From Methanoculleus sp. (GTDB lineage Archaea; Halobacteriota; Methanomicrobia; Methanomicrobiales; Methanoculleaceae): DNA of 8,829 nucleotides. Positions within the stretch are counted from its first letter, which is position 1; each line of letters opens with the position of its first letter. The notes under the pieces were generated by a model. That model did not search any database. It saw only the letters and a program-made list of their open reading frames with translations, and was not told the DNA's origin. Shown piece by piece: positions 5,910 through 8,829 of the stretch. The translations under genes and the position numbers were made by a program. The DNA lies in NCBI GenBank assembly GCA_028698765.1, contig JAQVVW010000036.1, forward strand, positions 1-8,829. The letters are read 5' to 3'.

Positions 5910-6302
5910 TCATCGAGGCGCTCTGAAGGGTAGCCGGTCACTTCCCCGCGGGACCGCCTCGACCTCAAACCGGTGTCCGCATTTCGGGCATACGGCTTTG
6001 ACGCCTGCCGTGCTTTCCCCGTTGATCCTGCAGTAAAGTTCCTGCAGATACGCGAGATCGGGTGCAAACAGGTTCTCGATGACTCGGGTATTGACACTCT
6101 CGATCCTGCCGAGTTTTGTCACCACCCGCGAGAGCAGGATGACGGTCAGGTATGCCGGGTTTGCCTGTACCCTCGGGTCTTTCATCGGGAGGATCTCGTC
6201 GGCAGCCGTGGCGAGGCGCATGACTCCCTCCCGGTGGAGGTTCCCGTCGGGATCGAGATACCCCCGGGGCAGCGCGAAAGGAAATTCCGTCTGGAATGGC
6301 AT
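5910..6302 (-). CDS. Phage tail assembly-like protein (Mu gp41-like), orphan
   Basis: A 130-residue protein. The segment FPFALPRGYLDPDGNLHREG (7-26), then MRLATAADE (28-36), DPRVQANPAYLTVILLSRV (42-60) and LFAPDLAYLQELYCRING (79-96) matches, from memory, a short family annotated as phage tail assembly protein (FluMu gp41-like), found in prophages and in phage-tail-like contractile injection clusters of bacteria and some archaea. There it is thought to help tail or sheath-tube assembly. The C-terminus has CPKCGHRFEVE (105-115), half of a zinc-ribbon knuckle; the other metal ligands are not obvious apart from C91. No sheath, tube, baseplate or spike gene is in this window, so it is an orphan here. 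The ATG at 6302 is preceded by aaggt at 7 bases. No clear TATA box was found. The next gene downstream is the acetyltransferase, 41 bases away. Confidence 0.75.
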   Translation of the reverse strand: MPFQTEFPFALPRGYLDPDGNLHREGVMRLATAADEILPMKDPRVQANPAYLTVILLSRVVTKLGRIESVNTRVIENLFAPDLAYLQELYCRINGESTAGVKAVCPKCGHRFEVEAVPRGSDRLPFRAPR

Positions 6303-6447
6303 AATGTACCTTACTTTACCTGGATCCTTGTGAATCCTTCGTGCACGATTTCCCGTTGCTCGATTGCCCTCTCGTTCCCCTTAACGCTGAAGTCCGATAG
6401 ATGCTCCTTATCCGTTCTGGATCTCTAGAGGTATCCGGGGCCTGCAC

Positions 6448-7206
6448 TCAGGATCCCTGTCGCGGCGATCCATGGAGCCTGCTGCCCACCCGCTCCCAGA
6501 CAAACGCCATCAACTCGCTGGATAGAGAATATCTGACGTCTCCTCTCTCCCGGAACACGATCCCGTCGTTCTTCAGCCGTCGCAGGTGCCATGAGACCGA
6601 CGAGGCGGTGATCCCGAGCCGTTCCGCAAGCTCCCGCCGTGATGCCCCGGGGCTCTCCAGCAGGATGGCGAGGATCTCCCGCGTGTTCGGGTTTCTAAGG
6701 TGGATGAGCACCTTCTCTTCGAGAAGGGAATACTTCTGCCGGTTCTCGAAGTATCCCGTCCGTCCTCCGACGGTGCCGGTGGCGATCATCCCGAACTCCT
6801 GCAGTCTCCCGAGGTGGTACCTTAAGGTCCCCCGGTTTATCCCGAGGTCCTCGGCGAGGGTGCCGAGGCGGATGCCCGGGTGGGCGCGAACGTGGTCGTA
6901 TATCGCCGTCCGGGTCTCGTGTTCGAGTGCGGCGCGTTTTGCAATCCGGCGGTAGCCGAAGAAGAGCCAGACGTTTAAGAGAAGCAGGATGTTGACGACG
7001 ACCAGGAGTTCCGGGGAGGTTCCGATGAGCATACCGGATATCAGAACCTGGGGTGGGACCTGCCACCACTCGATGGGCGTCAGATCCTGTGGCGGGCGGT
7101 CGGGTACGTAGTCGCCGGCCGGCATGACCGTGTACCCGGCGGCCGCGCAGGAGGGGAGGGCAGAGAGAAGAATGATCAGGAGTACGGCAGCCGGCCGGCG
7201 TCGCAT
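6448..7206 (-). CDS. Membrane-anchored double winged-helix transcription regulator
   Basis: A 252-residue protein. Residues 1-23 are a signal peptide (RRR, then a hydrophobic core, then LPSC-AAA; LPSC resembles a lipobox with C20). A short outer segment (about 24-63, with EWWQVPPQ) is followed by one membrane helix (64-84, ELLVVVNILLLLNVWLFFGY) and positive residues RRIAKR that place the rest in the cytoplasm. Two winged-helix domains follow: 97-157 (LGTLAEDLGINRGTLRYHLGRL as the helix-turn-helix) and 162-232 (SRRELAERLGITASSVSWHL). This build is known in Methanomicrobia as membrane-tethered one-component regulators; ligand and targets are unknown. The ATG at 7206 is chosen because the signal peptide begins there; the open frame extends 59 codons upstream but crosses the divergent promoter. 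No good ribosome site was seen. It is divergent from the surface-protein genes, the usual position for their regulator. Confidence 0.85.
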   Translation of the reverse strand: MRRRPAAVLLIILLSALPSCAAAGYTVMPAGDYVPDRPPQDLTPIEWWQVPPQVLISGMLIGTSPELLVVVNILLLLNVWLFFGYRRIAKRAALEHETRTAIYDHVRAHPGIRLGTLAEDLGINRGTLRYHLGRLQEFGMIATGTVGGRTGYFENRQKYSLLEEKVLIHLRNPNTREILAILLESPGASRRELAERLGITASSVSWHLRRLKNDGIVFRERGDVRYSLSSELMAFVWERVGSRLHGSPRQGS

Positions 7207-7301
7207 ACTACAGCAATCGGAGTGCGGAACCTTGACCTTTGCGTTTTGTCGGCGGCCTTTCCTGCCCGGCTTCAGGGAAACCGGGGCTCGCGAGTAGACG
7301 G

Positions 7302-7325
7302 TCGGCACAGAAATCGTATATAATC
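7302..7325 (+). promoter_or_regulatory. Promoter with tcggcacagaaa element and TATA box
   Basis: The 12-mer tcggcacagaaa (7302-7313) is followed by tatataa (7317-7323). Transcription should start about 26 bases beyond the TATA centre, near 7345, where an ATG stands. The same 12-mer precedes the TATA box of the next plus-strand promoter (8241-8262). Read on the minus strand, the AT-rich core is gattatatacg and could also drive the regulator gene, with a start near 7294 and a leader of about 88 bases. Confidence 0.6.
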
Positions 7326-7344
7326 TCGCGTCCCAGCTCCCACT

Positions 7345-7449
7345 ATGGTAGAGGAGCAACCGTCTGTAACAGGACGGCGGCAAATCGTCGCTGTCTCTAT
7401 CAGCACGGCGGACGGCGGCTACCTCATTGCCAGGAGCGTCGCCGCATGA
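7345..7449 (+). CDS. 34-residue ORF, leaderless, overlapping the next gene by ATGA
   Basis: This short frame encodes 34 residues (M V E E Q P S ...) and ends in TGA at 7447-7449, sharing ATGA with the start of the surface-protein gene at 7446, the classic layout for translational coupling. Its ATG lies about 25 bases from the TATA centre, so it is probably read from a leaderless mRNA. Residues 14-33 include AVSISTADGGYLIARSV, which resembles the TSDGGYLIAGS half of the beta-propeller repeats found in many methanogen surface proteins; the secreted protein gene that starts at 8298 shows the complementary WLVKTDxxGNxxWN half. It may therefore be a remnant of a deleted paralogue, kept as a leader, or a real small protein. 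It has no hydrophobic segment. Coding status is inferred from the start, promoter and overlap only. Confidence 0.45.
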   Translation: MVEEQPSVTGRRQIVAVSISTADGGYLIARSVAA

Positions 7450-8171
7450 GAGACCGGTGGCTCGCGCTCGGCATTGTTATCGTGGTGGTCTTCGTCCTCT
7501 GGCGAGCCTCCTATGTCCCGCTCGGCTACGAGACGATACACTACGAGACCGTCCCCGTCCTCCCGGTGGAACAATACAATCCCCCGTTCATCGAGATCTG
7601 GGAGGCGATGGAAGAGCAGATCCCGTTCGATAACCGGACGGCGAAGTCGTCGCTGCTTGTCATGGATTTCGATGCGAACGGTTCGTTTACCTATATCCAG
7701 TTCGGTTTTTTTGCCGATATGGAGGATGAACCCTGGGTCCACTCCGCCTTTGTCCTTCAGAACGGGAGCACCTACCTCTCGTCCCAGCGGCTCGATTACC
7801 GCCCTCCCCACGCCCACCCGCTGGGAAACCTCGCCGCTGCCGATGACGTCCCGTTCGACGAGATCTCCTACGGCAAAAAGGGAATGAGCCTGAAGGTCTT
7901 CTACCACGAGCAGAACCGGACCTATGACGACACCTACAAAAACATCTACGCCGTCGAGAACGGCACTCTCCGGCCGCTGAAGTTCATCTCCTTTGCCACC
8001 ACGGAGGTCTGGAACACCATCGAGATCTACCCGAGGGACCCGCCGGACGGAAACCGGACGCCGACCACCATCGACGAAGACCCCCGGGCGCTGATCATCT
8101 TTGCCCCGCGGGAGATCGCCCTGGCGGAGAGGGTTGTGTACAAAACGACTGCCGTCCCGGCAGGAGTTTGA
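7446..8171 (+). CDS. Membrane-anchored, probably glycosylated surface protein of unknown function
   Basis: A 241-residue protein of no family I recognise. Residues 6-19 (ALGIVIVVVFVLWR) form an N-terminal membrane anchor or uncleaved signal; about 215 residues follow that should face outward. Support for an outer location is the density of N-glycosylation sequons: N63-R-T, N78-G-S, N106-G-S, N157-R-T, N172-G-T and N203-R-T, six in all, plus the absence of cysteines. The outer part has regular strand-like stretches (SSLLVMDFDANGSFTYIQFG, KVFYHEQNRTY, RALIIFAPREIAL) suggesting a beta-rich domain. The ATG at 7446 has cagGAGcg (ggag 7433-7436) 9 bases upstream and overlaps the stop of the 34-residue ORF. 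The membrane-bound regulator is divergent from it, so that regulator may control it. The gene ends inside a 45-base tandem duplication. Confidence 0.75.
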   Translation: MRDRWLALGIVIVVVFVLWRASYVPLGYETIHYETVPVLPVEQYNPPFIEIWEAMEEQIPFDNRTAKSSLLVMDFDANGSFTYIQFGFFADMEDEPWVHSAFVLQNGSTYLSSQRLDYRPPHAHPLGNLAAADDVPFDEISYGKKGMSLKVFYHEQNRTYDDTYKNIYAVENGTLRPLKFISFATTEVWNTIEIYPRDPPDGNRTPTTIDEDPRALIIFAPREIALAERVVYKTTAVPAGV

Positions 8172-8235
8172 GCACCGAAGGTGTGAGATGCGACTGCCGT
8201 CCCGGCCAGAGCAGGAGCACCGAAGGTGCGACAGA
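8146..8235 (+). repeat. 45-base imperfect tandem duplication at the gene end
   Basis: Two copies, 8146-8190 and 8191-8235, share identical 16-base starts (cgactgccgtcccggc) and identical 14-base segments gagcaccgaaggtg at 8170-8183 and 8215-8228, both exactly 45 bases apart. The first copy contains the last codons and stop (TGA 8169-8171) of the surface protein gene; because 45 is a multiple of three, the second copy would continue in frame, and there the corresponding stop triplets read GGA and CGA. The segment cacc-gaa-ggtg is also a small hairpin, present in each copy. Confidence 0.85.
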
Positions 8236-8240
8236 GACGA

Positions 8241-8262
8241 TCGGCACAGAAAAGATATAAAT
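8241..8262 (+). promoter_or_regulatory. Promoter with tcggcacagaaa element and TATA box
   Basis: tcggcacagaaa (8241-8252) is identical to the element at 7302-7313 and is followed by atataaat (8255-8262), with the TATA box 14 bases from the element start compared with 15 in the other promoter. Transcription should begin near 8284, leaving a leader of about 14 bases with an aaggag ribosome site (8285-8290). Confidence 0.65.
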
Positions 8263-8297
8263 CCCCCTCCCCAATCGCTCATTTAAGGAGTCGAGCG

Positions 8298-8829
8298 ATG
8301 AGACGAAACTTTTTGGTTATCCTTTGCATTCTCGCCCTGATCTCGGTTGCAGCCCCGGCGGCTGCCGAGACCCCCCGTCCGGCCGAAAGCCCGGTGGAGG
8401 CCCCCGTCGACCGGCTTGAGATCGATGACGCGGTGAAGCAGGCGTCGCCCCACTACGTCATGCTCGTCGGAACCGATGACGAGCGGGAGAACCTGCTCGG
8501 CTACATCGACTGCTCCCCCCGCTCCGCCGAAGAGAAGGAGGCGATGAAGGAGTCCCTCTGCGAGATCTGGGAAAAATACCCGGTGGTGCACGAGACCGGG
8601 GGTGCGGTGACCCGGATCGCGTTCGACCCGGCGGCGGGGGAGAACCCGGTCCTGACCGATGAGGAAAACGCCGTCCTCGCTGATATCTCCCGGGCCATGG
8701 CGGAGGCGTTTGCCACCACGCCCACGGGCGCGCAAGCCACCTGGTACGACCTCTCCATCTGGCTGGTCAAGACGGACGGGCAGGGGAACGAGGCCTGGAA
8801 CCGGACCTACCCCGGCGGGGATAGTGCGG
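8298..8829 (+). CDS. Secreted protein with propeller-type repeat signature (partial)
   Basis: The frame from ATG 8298 is open to the window edge (177 residues seen, 3' end missing). Residues 1-23 are a signal peptide (RRN, hydrophobic core, PAAA then E), so the protein is exported. A segment rich in acidic residues follows (about 25-148), with two cysteines (C72 and C88) that could pair and no family I recognise. At 155-171 begins WLVKTDGQGNEAWNRTY, then P-G-G, a signature of the repeats in large methanogen surface proteins predicted to fold as beta-propellers (W-x-V-K-T-D-x-x-G-x-x-x-W). More such repeats are expected beyond the edge. The ATG follows aaggag (8285-8290) by 7 bases. It is in its own transcript, behind a promoter that shares a 12-mer with the upstream unit. 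The function is probably at the cell surface; no enzyme activity is visible. Confidence 0.75.
   Translation, partial: MRRNFLVILCILALISVAAPAAAETPRPAESPVEAPVDRLEIDDAVKQASPHYVMLVGTDDERENLLGYIDCSPRSAEEKEAMKESLCEIWEKYPVVHETGGAVTRIAFDPAAGENPVLTDEENAVLADISRAMAEAFATTPTGAQATWYDLSIWLVKTDGQGNEAWNRTYPGGDSA

Noticed and set aside
6423..6440. Near-palindrome ggatctctagaggtatcc after the regulator gene
   Set aside because: The arms pair only with a bulge and no T tract follows on the minus strand, so I do not call it a terminator or operator.
7207..7383. 59-codon N-terminal extension of the membrane regulator
   Set aside because: The signal peptide begins at the ATG at 7206 and the extension covers the divergent promoter region.
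8146..8235. Short repeats considered as a CRISPR array
   Set aside because: There are only two copies, they abut with no unique spacer between them, and no cas gene is nearby; this is a tandem duplication.
8283..8735. Minus-strand open frame of 150 codons at the right end
   Set aside because: It is antisense to a plus-strand gene with a promoter, ribosome site, signal peptide and repeat signature.

Overview
The window is archaeal and most likely from a methanogen of the Methanomicrobiales (Methanoculleus-like). This rests on its high GC content, compact genes preceded by AT-rich TATA boxes (several about 25-30 bases upstream of a start codon, as for leaderless or short-leader transcripts), Shine-Dalgarno sites on other genes, T-tract terminators, a TreT-type trehalose synthase, and a membrane-tethered double winged-helix regulator of the kind common in Methanomicrobia. 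The taxon is inferred from gene types, not from a marker gene. No tRNA, rRNA, CRISPR array or insertion sequence was seen.

Left part (1-3711). A complete trehalose glycosyltransferring synthase (TreT, + strand, 328-1587) follows a clear TATA box and Shine-Dalgarno site. It converges across an unusually long 540-base spacer on a cold-shock-type DEAD-box RNA helicase with a C-terminal DbpA-like RNA-binding domain (- strand, 2128-3711). The spacer holds T-tract terminators, a strong internal TATA box and a run of perfect stem-loops, so it may encode a small RNA.

Middle (3796-6302). Divergent from the helicase is a protein that looks like a uracil-DNA-glycosylase-fold relative (+). It ends 8 bases from the stop codon of a convergent Hsp20 small heat-shock protein (-), which has an unusual charged tail of about 75 residues beyond the normal end of the family. 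Next come, both on the - strand, a RimJ/RimL-like GNAT acetyltransferase and an orphan protein resembling the phage tail assembly (Mu gp41-like) family with a CPxCG knuckle.

Right part (6448-8829). A membrane-anchored regulator (signal peptide, short outer segment, one membrane helix, two winged-helix domains in the cytoplasm; - strand) is divergent from a + strand group. That group is a previously uncalled 34-residue ORF overlapping the next start by ATGA, a membrane-anchored surface protein with six N-glycosylation sequons, and a secreted protein that runs off the window and carries a WLVKTDxxGNxxWNRTY repeat signature. The short ORF and the last gene have the same upstream 12-mer (tcggcacagaaa) at nearly the same distance from their TATA boxes, and the short peptide resembles the other half of the same repeat family. 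The most interesting hypothesis is a small surface-protein regulon controlled by the membrane-bound regulator, with a gene remnant or leader peptide in front. A 45-base imperfect tandem duplication spans the end of the surface protein gene.
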